NCBI GenBank assembly: GCA_020636215.1
Contig: JACJYG010000011.1
Location: 186,001 to 250,000, forward strand
DNA length: 64,000 nt
Source of the DNA: Lewinellaceae bacterium
Lineage (GTDB): Bacteria > Bacteroidota > Bacteroidia > Chitinophagales > Saprospiraceae
Direction: 5' to 3'
In this document: positions 27,833 to 35,939 of the stretch, one piece after another
Position numbering within the stretch: the first letter of the stretch is position 1
Layout of the letters: each line of letters starts with the position of its first letter
Position numbers and translations under genes: made by a program
The notes under the pieces: model-generated
Database searches by the model: none
What the model saw: only the letters and a program-made list of their open reading frames with translations
Told to the model about the DNA's origin: nothing

Positions 27833-28753
27833 ATGGATATCAAGATACAGAACCTAAGCAAAAGCTACGGTGTACAAAAAGCCGTTGACCACATCTCTTT
27901 TGAGGTAAAAACAGGTGAGATCGTTGGGTTTCTCGGCCCCAACGGAGCGGGAAAAACCACCACCATGAAAATGATCACCAGCTACCTCGATAAGGACGAA
28001 GGGGATATCTTCATCGGAGGCCAACCGGCCAACGAGCGCCACATTAAGAAGCACATCGGTTACCTGCCCGAACACAACCCACTGTACACGGATATGCCGG
28101 TGATCGACTACCTGGAATTTTGCGCGGCGCTGCAGGGCGTCCCCAAACCCGAGATGCCCGGGCGCGTGCGGGAAATGGTCCGTGTCTGTGGCCTCGATGT
28201 GGAAAAGCATAAGCGCATCCGTGAGCTTTCCAAAGGATACCGCCAGCGGGTAGGCCTGGCCCAGGCGATGATCCACGACCCGGAGATCCTGATTCTAGAC
28301 GAGCCCACCACCGGCCTAGACCCCAACCAGATCGTCGAGATCCGGGAACTGATCCGCAAACTGGGGAAAGAAAAAACGGTAATTCTCAGCACTCATATCC
28401 TTCCGGAAGTAGAAGCCACCTGCGACCGGATCCTGATCATCAACCAGGGCAAGATCGTGGCCGACGGTACCGCCGATGTGCTGCGCAAGCAGGCCCAGGG
28501 CCAGCAGGTGCTGCGCGTCCGCATCAGTGGCGCCGACACTGATACCATCTTCGAGCGCTTACAAGGCTTACCCACCATCGCTTCTGTCGATATTCTGGAC
28601 GCTGACAACCAGCGGTTCGAACTTCAAAGCGTGCCGGAACAATTGTCCAATCAGGCCACATTCGAGCTCTGTGTGCGCAACAAATGGGTATTACTGGAAA
28701 TGATCCCTTACGAGACCCGGTTGGAGGATATCTTCCGGAACCTGACGTTGTAG
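27833..28753 (+). CDS. gldA: Gliding motility ABC transporter ATPase GldA
   Basis: A 306-residue ABC ATPase. It has Walker A GPNGAGKTT (about residue 35), signature LSKGYRQRVGLA, Walker B ILILDEPT and switch His in STHILPEVE. A C-terminal extension of about 90 residues is typical of the GldA/NatA-like group. GldA forms a transporter with GldF and GldG, originally described as needed for gliding in Flavobacterium. Gene order gldA-gldF-gldG here supports the assignment. A TAnnTTTG-type promoter lies about 50 bp upstream. Confidence 0.88.
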   Translation: MDIKIQNLSKSYGVQKAVDHISFEVKTGEIVGFLGPNGAGKTTTMKMITSYLDKDEGDIFIGGQPANERHIKKHIGYLPEHNPLYTDMPVIDYLEFCAALQGVPKPEMPGRVREMVRVCGLDVEKHKRIRELSKGYRQRVGLAQAMIHDPEILILDEPTTGLDPNQIVEIRELIRKLGKEKTVILSTHILPEVEATCDRILIINQGKIVADGTADVLRKQAQGQQVLRVRISGADTDTIFERLQGLPTIASVDILDADNQRFELQSVPEQLSNQATFELCVRNKWVLLEMIPYETRLEDIFRNLTL

Positions 28754-28762
28754 GGGAAATGA

Positions 28763-28786
28763 AGTGTTTGAGTGTTTGGGTGTTTG
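28763..28786. repeat. Octamer tandem array AGTGTTTG
   Basis: Three contiguous 8-bp units (AGTGTTTG twice, then GGTGTTTG) starting 10 bp after the gldA stop, in the short gldA-gldF spacer. It is the smallest of five such arrays in the window, each just after a stop codon. Confidence 0.7.
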
Positions 28787-28826
28787 GGGAGGGAGTAATT
28801 TCCGATGATTTTAAAAAGATTACCAT

Positions 28827-29558
28827 ATGAATCCGATTTGGGTTATTACCAAAAAAGAGCTCGGTTCCTTTTTCGATTCGCTGATCGCCTATGTGATCCT
28901 CATTGCCTTCCTGGGGTTAAGCGGTTTGTTCACCTGGGATCCATTCGAGTTGATCGGGAGCAGCGATATTTTCTTTCGCAAACAGGCCGACCTGCAGGCT
29001 TTCTTTGGAATCGCCTACTGGACCCTTTTCTTCTTCGTGCCGGCGCTGACCATGCGGCAGATCGCCGAAGAGCGCAAAACGGGCACCATTGAGTTGTTGC
29101 TCACCAAGGATGTAACTGACCGGCAACTCATCATTGGCAAATTTCTGGCCTGCTTTCTGATGGTGTGCATTGCGCTGGCCTTTACCCTGCCCTACTACTT
29201 TACGGTGGCCAAACTGGGCGATATTGACCATGGCGCCACCTTATGCGGATACCTGGGGCTACTGCTCATGAGCGCGGCCTACATCAGCATCGGGCTCTTC
29301 TCCAGCAGTGTGACCAGCAATCAGATCGTCGCTTTTCTATTGGCCATCCTCATCGGCGTATTATTCCACATCCTCTTTGAGGTAATGGCCGGAAACGGAC
29401 AGGGCTGGTTCAGTAACCTTTTGGAGAACATGAGCCTGCGCTACCATTTTGATTCTATTCAACGCGGCGTTATCGACACTAAGGACCTGGTGTATTTTGC
29501 CTCCATTATCGTTCTGGGACTGGGCCTGTCGGAATTGATCATCTCGAAAAGAAGCTAA
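28827..29558 (+). CDS. gldF: Gliding motility ABC transporter permease GldF
   Basis: A 243-residue inner-membrane protein with six hydrophobic segments, beginning with NPIWVITKKELGSFFDS, typical of GldF. The cytoplasmic loop RQIAEERKTGTIELLLTKDVTDRQLIIGKF is the characteristic ABC-2 permease coupling region. It lies between gldA (73 bp upstream) and gldG (6 bp downstream), which supports the gliding-associated transporter complex over a generic ABC-2 exporter. Confidence 0.9.
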   Translation: MNPIWVITKKELGSFFDSLIAYVILIAFLGLSGLFTWDPFELIGSSDIFFRKQADLQAFFGIAYWTLFFFVPALTMRQIAEERKTGTIELLLTKDVTDRQLIIGKFLACFLMVCIALAFTLPYYFTVAKLGDIDHGATLCGYLGLLLMSAAYISIGLFSSSVTSNQIVAFLLAILIGVLFHILFEVMAGNGQGWFSNLLENMSLRYHFDSIQRGVIDTKDLVYFASIIVLGLGLSELIISKRS

Positions 29559-29564
29559 GAAACG

Positions 29565-31082
29565 ATGAAAAATAAGACGCTTGTTTCCATACTGCTCGTT
29601 ATCGCCATCATTGTAGTGGCCAACCTGATCTCCCAGCGGCTCAACTACCGCGTGGACCTGACAGAGAACGGCCAGTACACTCTAAGCAAACCAACGAAGG
29701 ATATCCTGCGCAACCTCGATCAGGCCATCACCGTAACGGCTTATTTTTCGGAGAATATGCCGCCAAATATTGAGAAAGCCAAGCGGGATTTCCAGGAGAT
29801 GCTGGTGGAGTATGTCAACCTTTCCAAAGGCAAAATAGATTATCAGTTTGTCGATCCCAAGGAAGATGCCCAGAAGCAGGAGGCCCTTCAGGCCGGTATC
29901 CAACCCGTCATGATCAATGTGCGGGAGAAGGACCAGTCTAAACAACAGCAGGCCTTTCTCGGCGCCATCGTTCGTTCAGGCGGCCAGCAGGAAATATTAC
30001 CCTTCCTGCCTCCGGGGGCCCCGATAGAATATGACCTGACCACCACCATCAAAAAGCTGGCCGTAAAAGACAAACCCTCGGTGGGCCTGGTGCAGGGCCA
30101 TGGCGAGCCAGGTATGGCCGAGTTAGGACAGGTGATGGAGGAATTGAACGTGCTGTATAGTGTTGAGAACATTGACCTGGAGGCCGAGCCCAGTATTCCG
30201 GATCGCTTCCGGGCCATAGCTATTGTAGCGCCAAAAGATACTATTCCGCCCGCACACCTGGCCAAGCTGGACGACTACCTCAGCCGCGGCGGCCAGTTGT
30301 TCATCGCCCTGAACACCGTTCAGGGGGATTTTCAGTCGGCTCAGGGTACTGCCCTTTCTACCGGGCTGGAAGGATGGTTGGCCACCAAAGGATTACAAGT
30401 GGAAAACAGCTTCGTCATCGATGCCCAGTGTGGCACTGTTCAGGTGCAGCAGCAGCAGGGCTTTTTCACGATCCGGACCCCGGTGCAGTTTCCCTTTCTG
30501 CCTGTTATCACTGATTTCCCGGAGCACCCCGCCACCAAAGGGCTGGAACAGGTGGTGCTGACCTTCGCCAGCCCTCTGCGGTTTTTGGGTGGCAACGAAG
30601 TTAACTTTACGCCCATAGCCCTGACATCGGTCAAATCCGGCATCGTTAATGCGCCTACTATTTTTGACATCAATAAACAGTGGTCCGATACCGATTTCCC
30701 CATGAGCAACCTGACGGTGGGCGGCATCCTGGAGGGCAAGCTCGCCGGCCAGGCCAACTCCCGCATCGTGGTCATCGGCGATGGCGACTTCCCTGTTTCC
30801 GGCCAGCAGGGCGGGCGGCAAAACCCCGACAACATCAGCCTCATGGCCAACAGTATTGACTGGCTTTCGGATGATACCGGCCTGATCGAATTGCGCACCA
30901 AAGCCGTCGCCACCCGCCCCATCAAACAGGAATACCTGAGCGAAGACGCCACCGGCAAACGCACCTTCCTGAAATACCTCAACTTCGGGCTACCGATCTT
31001 GCTGGTGCTGCTCTATGGCCTTTTCCGGATGCAGCGGCAAAAGCAGATCCGGCTGAAGCGGATGCAGGAAAGGTATGTGTAG
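29565..31082 (+). CDS. gldG: Gliding motility-associated ABC transporter substrate-binding protein GldG
   Basis: A 505-residue protein anchored by an N-terminal helix (about 5-24) and a C-terminal helix (about 470-490) that ends in a basic tail. The periplasmic part has the ABC-type auxiliary (PF09822) pattern: ITVTAYFSENMPPN near the start, then an ATPase-like GHGEPGMAELGQ segment. It partners GldA and GldF. Its start is 6 bp after the gldF stop. The DUF4340 gene that usually accompanies gldG follows after an octamer array. Confidence 0.9.
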   Translation: MKNKTLVSILLVIAIIVVANLISQRLNYRVDLTENGQYTLSKPTKDILRNLDQAITVTAYFSENMPPNIEKAKRDFQEMLVEYVNLSKGKIDYQFVDPKEDAQKQEALQAGIQPVMINVREKDQSKQQQAFLGAIVRSGGQQEILPFLPPGAPIEYDLTTTIKKLAVKDKPSVGLVQGHGEPGMAELGQVMEELNVLYSVENIDLEAEPSIPDRFRAIAIVAPKDTIPPAHLAKLDDYLSRGGQLFIALNTVQGDFQSAQGTALSTGLEGWLATKGLQVENSFVIDAQCGTVQVQQQQGFFTIRTPVQFPFLPVITDFPEHPATKGLEQVVLTFASPLRFLGGNEVNFTPIALTSVKSGIVNAPTIFDINKQWSDTDFPMSNLTVGGILEGKLAGQANSRIVVIGDGDFPVSGQQGGRQNPDNISLMANSIDWLSDDTGLIELRTKAVATRPIKQEYLSEDATGKRTFLKYLNFGLPILLVLLYGLFRMQRQKQIRLKRMQERYV

Positions 31083-31092
31083 GGGGGACTTC

Positions 31093-31172
31093 GAAACGTC
31101 GAAACGTCGAAACGTCGAAACGTCGGAACGTCGGAACGTCGGAACGTCGGAACGTCGGAATGTCGGAACGTC
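31093..31172. repeat. Octamer tandem array GAAACGTC/GGAACGTC
   Basis: Ten contiguous 8-bp units: four GAAACGTC, then six GGAACGTC with one T variant (GGAATGTC). The array starts 11 bp after the gldG stop and separates it from the DUF4340 gene. The grouping of variants suggests expansion of two sub-blocks. Confidence 0.95.
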
Positions 31173-31232
31173 TTCTGACGTGCGACATGCGTTCTGTACC
31201 GAACACACCAGACATAAAAAACAGCAGTGAAA

Positions 31233-32165
31233 ATGAACAATAAGGTATTACTCCTCATTCTGGCCGCCCTATTGGCTATTTACGGGCTGAGCCGCCTGTT
31301 TTCAGGAAAGAAGGACAGCACATTCCAGACCGAACTGATATCAGTGGACTCTACCGTGGTTGGCTCCCTGCAGTTGGCCCCAAAGGGTGAAGAGGCGCCT
31401 TTTTCACTAAAAAAAGAAGAAGGGCGCTGGTTTGCCACCCAAAACGACCTCACCGTGCCGGCCAATGCCAGCTCCGTTCAATCACTCCTGGCCGGGCTAT
31501 CGATGATCCGGACCCAGTATATCGCCGCCAAGGACAAAGAAAAATGGCCGGAATATGAAGTGGAAGAAGGCAAAGCGAGTCATGTACAGGTGTACGACCA
31601 GAAGGGTAAATTGCTGAAAGATTTTTTCATCGGCCGCTTTGATGTCAACCAGCAGGCGCGCACGATCACGGCCTTCATTCGCCTGAACGGCCAAAACGAG
31701 GTCTACGCCGTCGACGGCATGCAAACGATGGCTTTCGGACGGGCATTCCTCGATTTCCGCAACACGGAACTCCTCAAAATGACGCGGGAAATGGAGGTAA
31801 CGGCCTTCGATTATGTGCTGCCCGATACCACGCTCCAATTCCAGAAGAGCCCAACCGGCTGGCAGATCGGTAGCGAAGTGCTGGATTCCATGAAGGTGGA
31901 AGATTACCTAAACGTCCTGCGCAATGTCTCCGGAGACAGCTTCGCCGACGACTTTGATGAACTGAAAGCCGGCCAGTACCCGCAGCAGCAACTCATTCTC
32001 AAAGGCAACAACATACTGGAGCCTTTTGAAGTAACCGTATATCGTGACACCACCCGAGAGTTGCCGTTCGTCATCCGTTCCAATTATAATCCGAATACTT
32101 ATTTTGCCAGTGATTCGACGGGCTTATTCAAGAAGTTGTTTGTGCCGGTGGAGGGCTTGCAGTGA
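31233..32165 (+). CDS. DUF4340 domain protein, membrane-anchored
   Basis: A 310-residue protein with one N-terminal membrane helix (MNNKVLLLILAALLAIYGLSR) and a long periplasmic part with alternating strands, including WFATQNDLTVPAN and DGMQTMAFGRAFLDFRNTELL, as in DUF4340. These proteins are commonly encoded after gldG-type genes; their role in the Gld transporter is not defined. The ATG at 31233 is preferred over a GTG two codons upstream. Confidence 0.82.
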   Translation: MNNKVLLLILAALLAIYGLSRLFSGKKDSTFQTELISVDSTVVGSLQLAPKGEEAPFSLKKEEGRWFATQNDLTVPANASSVQSLLAGLSMIRTQYIAAKDKEKWPEYEVEEGKASHVQVYDQKGKLLKDFFIGRFDVNQQARTITAFIRLNGQNEVYAVDGMQTMAFGRAFLDFRNTELLKMTREMEVTAFDYVLPDTTLQFQKSPTGWQIGSEVLDSMKVEDYLNVLRNVSGDSFADDFDELKAGQYPQQQLILKGNNILEPFEVTVYRDTTRELPFVIRSNYNPNTYFASDSTGLFKKLFVPVEGLQ

Positions 32166-32232
32166 GCAGTAGGGCATAGTTAAATGGCTTTCACCTTGTG
32201 TTGATCCCGACGGCCTCCAAATCGATGCAGAA

Positions 32233-33489
32233 TTAAAATTCAGATCTGGAGATCGGAGCAACGAGCTTATCCAAAATCGCCTTCCCCATCTCTTTATTTA
32301 AGCGGCCATCCTTTATGATGTCCACAAACACGACCTGGCAACTCAGCTGGGGTTCCTCTACCCTGTCGGCGGCAAAAGGGGTTGGGATCGTATCGGCCAG
32401 CTCGTAGGCCCGGGGGTAGAGCAGCACCCCCCGGGGCGCATCAAAGTAACGGGCGTAGACGTACATCTGCCGCAAATCAGCCATGCTGGGGCTGGCGCGT
32501 TGGAGCAGTTTCCATTTGGTATCCAGCACATAGCGATTCCCTTCGTATTCCAGAACGATGTCTGGTTGAAGATAGTGGCGGTCCCAGAAGGGGCGGCTGG
32601 CCTGGCGGTATACCTGTAGGCCGGGTAAACGCAGGTTTGACAACTGGCGGTAAACATACTCTTCGAACAAAGTATTCATATCGAAAAGCAGGGCGATGAG
32701 CGGGTATTGGCCGGCGCGGAGTTGCGGCTGGTACTTCCGTAGGAGAAGCAAAGCGATCTCTACTGCTACCTGATAGCGATGGGTTTTGCGGCCGAAAGCC
32801 AGGCGTTCCCAATTTAGGTCATCGTCAGCTGGCGGTTCTACTTCCGGGAACTGGCGCAGCAGGCGCTGCAGGCGCACCTCCAGGGCAGGCCCCAGAGGAA
32901 AGTGGCGCAAAGCCTGGAGCGCGGCGCCGAGAATCCGGTTGAACAAATGTCCGTAGGTGTAGCGTTCGAAGTCGGCGGAGAACCGCTCCTGATGAATATG
33001 GTTTTCCCGAACCTGCCGATGAAAAAGAAGGCGGCCCTTCAACGCCCGGAGGTTGCCGTCCTCCCGGCGGTAATCCTTCACCAGCCCTTGCCGAAGCAAG
33101 CGTTCCGTTTCTTCGAAAAAAACAGAGAGATAAAAATCGAGTAAGGTATTGGGCCTTAATTGAAGCCCTGGCCCTGACAATTGCTCTACTTTCAGGAATC
33201 GGCAGGCCCGTAACATATCCAGCAATAAGCGCTGCCAGAGTTGGGGCGGCGCTCCGCTGTCACGGCTCGCTTTAGGCAGTATTTCAATAGACAAGGGGCC
33301 CACCTGTAGCACGCCCACATAACTATTGAAACGAACTCCTGCAGGCTGCAAGGCATAGTATTTCCCATTGTGTTGCGGATAGAACTGCGCCAGTGCCTGG
33401 TAGTGGGCTTCGGTAAACGGCGCCCCTTCCCGCTCCTCCCCTATTTGGAGTAATTCATGTTCAAAAACCTGTATGGTATTGCTGTTCAT
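32233..33489 (-). CDS. McrC-like PD-(D/E)xK nuclease, orphan
   Basis: A 418-residue protein of the McrC (5-methylcytosine restriction system component) family. The N-terminal part has the McrC pattern YVGVLQVGPLSIEILPKA, and the C-terminal nuclease core reads PDIVLEYEGNRYVLDTKWK (Pro-Asp near 309, Asp-Thr-Lys near 323-325), an intact PD-(D/E)xK motif. McrC normally works with the GTPase McrB, but no McrB-like gene is adjacent. Its ATG overlaps the stop of an ankyrin lipoprotein gene by 4 bp (ATGA), so translation is probably coupled. The real role may be restriction with a distant partner or something new. Confidence 0.85.
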   Translation of the reverse strand: MNSNTIQVFEHELLQIGEEREGAPFTEAHYQALAQFYPQHNGKYYALQPAGVRFNSYVGVLQVGPLSIEILPKASRDSGAPPQLWQRLLLDMLRACRFLKVEQLSGPGLQLRPNTLLDFYLSVFFEETERLLRQGLVKDYRREDGNLRALKGRLLFHRQVRENHIHQERFSADFERYTYGHLFNRILGAALQALRHFPLGPALEVRLQRLLRQFPEVEPPADDDLNWERLAFGRKTHRYQVAVEIALLLLRKYQPQLRAGQYPLIALLFDMNTLFEEYVYRQLSNLRLPGLQVYRQASRPFWDRHYLQPDIVLEYEGNRYVLDTKWKLLQRASPSMADLRQMYVYARYFDAPRGVLLYPRAYELADTIPTPFAADRVEEPQLSCQVVFVDIIKDGRLNKEMGKAILDKLVAPISRSEF

Positions 33490-34658
33490 TGTTGGCGGAT
33501 CATGACGTAGTTCTCAATGATCTTAGCCAGTTCCGGGTCGGCAGCGTAGCTGACCAGTTCGTACAGGCCGGTGCCGTCCTGAGATTTGATATAGGGATTG
33601 GCCCGGTAGCGGATCAACAGGCGCACCATATCCTTATGGCCATTGGCGGTGGCGTGCATCAGGGCGGTAAAGCCGTCGCCAGTGTCCTGGGTATCAATCG
33701 CTGCACCACTATTGAGGAGCAATTCCCCGATGTCGGCATGGCCGCCCATGGCGGCGCACATCAGGGGGGTAGTATGGTAAGGAGGCCCGGCCGCATCCGG
33801 CGCTGCACCATGGTCGAGCAGGCGGCTGGCAATGGAAGCATGGCCGAAGCGGGCGGAGGCTGCCAGTGCAGTGTATCCAGCCCGGTTATATGCATCCGGA
33901 TCGGCGCCATTGGCCAGCAGTAATTCCACCATCTCTTCCCGGCCCAAAGCGGCGGCCCACAACAGCAACGGCGTGCCCAATTCGTCTTTTTGATTAGCGG
34001 AAGCGCCCGTGTCCAACAACTGACGGGCGTCGGCGGCCCGGCCCTGCTTCACGGCGCGCACCAAAGCCTGGGCTCCGGGCATTTCCAGCGGCGGGCCGGC
34101 GCCTTTGTCAATAAAAAAGTCAAGCAATTCCAGATGCCATTGCTGGGCGGCTATATCGAGGGCGGTGCCGTTACGGCTGGCTACGTCCCATTTGGCGCCG
34201 TGACGCAACAGCACATCTGCATAGGCAATATGGCCGTAGTAGGCGGCCCAGTTGAGGGCCGGGTCGCCAAAGGTGTCGCGCCGCAGTACGTCGGCGCCAT
34301 TGGCCAGCAGCAGTTGCGCCATGGCCGTATCGTTGTGTGCGCTGGCTTCCATTAGCGGAGTGCTTCCAAACGCGTCGAGGCGGGTGTCGTTGGCGCTGGC
34401 GCCATGCTGAAGCAGGCTTTCCGCAACGCCTGTATAACCGCCCCGTGCAGCCAACAGAATAGCCGGCATGCCGTAAGCATCCCGCGCATTAGCATCGGCG
34501 CCGGCGTTTAGACAGGAATCCACTGCTGCGGCATTGCCGGATGCGACGGCTTCCAGAAGTTTCCCCTCCAGGCTGCCCTGCTGGCCAGGGGAAGAAGGGC
34601 CGCAGCCCATAATGGGCAAGGAAAAAAGGGCCAATAACAAAAGAGGGCGAAGATTCAT
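33486..34658 (-). CDS. Ankyrin-repeat lipoprotein
   Basis: A 390-residue exported protein with lipobox LPIMGC, followed by about ten ankyrin repeats covering almost the whole mature chain (repeated GADxNxRDxxGxPxLxxAAxxG patterns with alanine-rich helices). Ankyrin repeats mediate protein binding; the partner is unknown. The last codons overlap the McrC start (33486-33489), which is odd because this protein is predicted outside the cytoplasm while McrC is a cytoplasmic nuclease. arsC lies about 200 bp upstream across an octamer array. Confidence 0.88.
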   Translation of the reverse strand: MNLRPLLLLALFSLPIMGCGPSSPGQQGSLEGKLLEAVASGNAAAVDSCLNAGADANARDAYGMPAILLAARGGYTGVAESLLQHGASANDTRLDAFGSTPLMEASAHNDTAMAQLLLANGADVLRRDTFGDPALNWAAYYGHIAYADVLLRHGAKWDVASRNGTALDIAAQQWHLELLDFFIDKGAGPPLEMPGAQALVRAVKQGRAADARQLLDTGASANQKDELGTPLLLWAAALGREEMVELLLANGADPDAYNRAGYTALAASARFGHASIASRLLDHGAAPDAAGPPYHTTPLMCAAMGGHADIGELLLNSGAAIDTQDTGDGFTALMHATANGHKDMVRLLIRYRANPYIKSQDGTGLYELVSYAADPELAKIIENYVMIRQQ

Positions 34659-34739
34659 AAACCGTTTTTACACTTTTGCTGCTTGGGGAAAACTTGAGCC
34701 GGCCACAGGTGGCCCACCGGGAGCCTGATTACTCCTTGG

Positions 34740-34851
34740 CATTCCTGCATTCCTGCATTCTCACATTCCTGCATTCTCACATTCCTGCATTCTCACATTC
34801 CTGCATTCCTGCATTCCTGCATTCTCGCATTCCTGCATTCCTGCATTCTCA
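34740..34851. repeat. Octamer tandem array CATTCCTG/CATTCTCA
   Basis: Fourteen contiguous 8-bp units, nine CATTCCTG and five CATTCTCA-type (one CATTCTCG), in mixed order. On the minus strand it begins 3 bp after the arsC stop codon and precedes the ankyrin lipoprotein gene. Confidence 0.95.
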
Positions 34852-34854
34852 CAT

Positions 34855-35196
34855 TTACAACAACTCCAGCACCTGCTCCGGTGGGCGGCCCAGCACTGCC
34901 TTGTCCCCTTTGACCACGATAGGGCGCTGCATCAATTTGGGGTACTCCAGCAATACGTCCAACCATTCCGTCTCAGAGAGTTCCTTTCCTTTGTAGGTGT
35001 CTTTAAACAACGGCTCTTCTGTTCGGACGAGCTGGGACGGCAGCATGTCCAGTTTTTTCAGGACTGCTTGCAGTTCTGCCCGGGTGGGCGGCTCCTGGAG
35101 GTATAAAACAATTTCGGGTTTTATTCCTTTATCTTCAAGGATAGCCAAAGCCTCACGGCTTTTCCGACAGCGGGGGTTGTGGTAGATTTTAATCAT
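34855..35196 (-). CDS. arsC: Arsenate reductase (glutaredoxin-type) family protein
   Basis: A 113-residue thioredoxin-fold protein of the ArsC/YfgD family. The N-terminal IYHNPRCRKSREAL carries the redox-active Cys followed by Arg, and QRPIVVKGDKAVLGRPPE is the conserved arginine-containing C-terminal block. Family members reduce arsenate with glutaredoxin, though YfgD-like members may have other substrates. No other ars genes are near, so an arsenic role is uncertain. It is divergent from the hotdog thioesterase gene. Confidence 0.85.
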   Translation of the reverse strand: MIKIYHNPRCRKSREALAILEDKGIKPEIVLYLQEPPTRAELQAVLKKLDMLPSQLVRTEEPLFKDTYKGKELSETEWLDVLLEYPKLMQRPIVVKGDKAVLGRPPEQVLELL

Positions 35197-35260
35197 GCGG
35201 CTACTAATTCATTTGTTCCGAAGGTAAGGAATAATATTTTCAGTGTCTCAAAAGATATTC

Positions 35261-35683
35261 ATGATCTGGAAGCAGGATTTCACACTGGAAGGCTTGGATG
35301 CGATCACGAAAGAGAGCCTGGTAAGCCACCTTGGTATTACATTAAGCGGTTTTGGCGATGATTACCTCGAAGCCCGGATGCCGGTCGACCGGCGCACCAT
35401 ACAACCGATGGGGTTGCTGCACGGCGGCGCTTCTGTCGCGCTGGCCGAAACACTAGGCAGTATTGCGTCTATGCTTTGCGTGGAAGACCCCATGAAGGAA
35501 ATGCCGGTCGGGGTGGAGATCAACGCCAACCATCTTCGGCCGGTGACCAAGGGGTATGTTACGGGCAAAGTCTCCCCCATTCGCATTGGCCGGCGTTTAC
35601 ACGTCTGGAACATTGACATCCGGGATGAGGAAGGAAGGCTAACTTGTGTCAGCCGTTTAACAATTGCGGTGGTGGGAAGGTAG
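35261..35683 (+). CDS. Hotdog-fold thioesterase (MenI/PaaI-like)
   Basis: A 140-residue acyl-CoA thioesterase. It has the hotdog motif MGLLHGGASVALAETLGS with the catalytic Glu and HGG turn, and a C-terminal GRRLHVWNIDIRDEEGRLTCVSRLT strand pair. The similarity is closest in style to 1,4-dihydroxy-2-naphthoyl-CoA hydrolase (menaquinone synthesis), but no men genes are adjacent, so the substrate remains open. The ATG at 35261 (MIWKQDF) is preferred over a GTG at 35243. Confidence 0.83.
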   Translation: MIWKQDFTLEGLDAITKESLVSHLGITLSGFGDDYLEARMPVDRRTIQPMGLLHGGASVALAETLGSIASMLCVEDPMKEMPVGVEINANHLRPVTKGYVTGKVSPIRIGRRLHVWNIDIRDEEGRLTCVSRLTIAVVGR

Positions 35684-35726
35684 TATACAACCAACATGCT
35701 CCTAAACCTATTATATTTGTGCGCCT

Positions 35727-35894
35727 TAGAAGCTGTTTGAATTTAGTCCTTCAGTTTTATTATGCCTCTTTTTCCGCCACTCTGCGGCTTTTTTTCGCCC
35801 CGTACCTATGGGTACGAGGCTCAAAAAGAGCCTTGATTGACGAAAAAATAGCCTATAATAAATTCTAAAAACCAAATTCAAACAGCTTCTTAAA
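35727..35894. repeat. Palindromic repeat, copy C (long form)
   Basis: Terminal arms TTAGAAGCTGTTTGAATTT (35727-35745) and AAATTCAAACAGCTTCTTAA (35875-35894) are inverted repeats. The centre holds the palindrome CGTACCTATGGGTACG (35802-35817) and the TCAAAAAGAGCCTTG block shared with copy D. The right end is 45 bp upstream of the start of the choice-of-anchor B gene. Confidence 0.85.
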
Positions 35895-35939
35895 AACCCC
35901 GCCAAAAATTTTCTTCACTGAATTCATTCAACAGATTTT

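Noticed and set aside
31093..31172. Coding of a short C-rich peptide in frames across the octamer array
   Set aside because: An 8-bp unit gives repeating frames in all phases by chance. The short frames found there have no other support.
32233..33489. Full McrBC restriction system
   Set aside because: Only McrC is present. The large ATPase at 22206-25934 is not McrB-like and is too far away, so I report McrC as an orphan.
34740..34851. Possible CRISPR-like array of short repeats
   Set aside because: The units are 8 bp and contiguous with no spacers, and no cas genes are near. The same holds for the other four short arrays.
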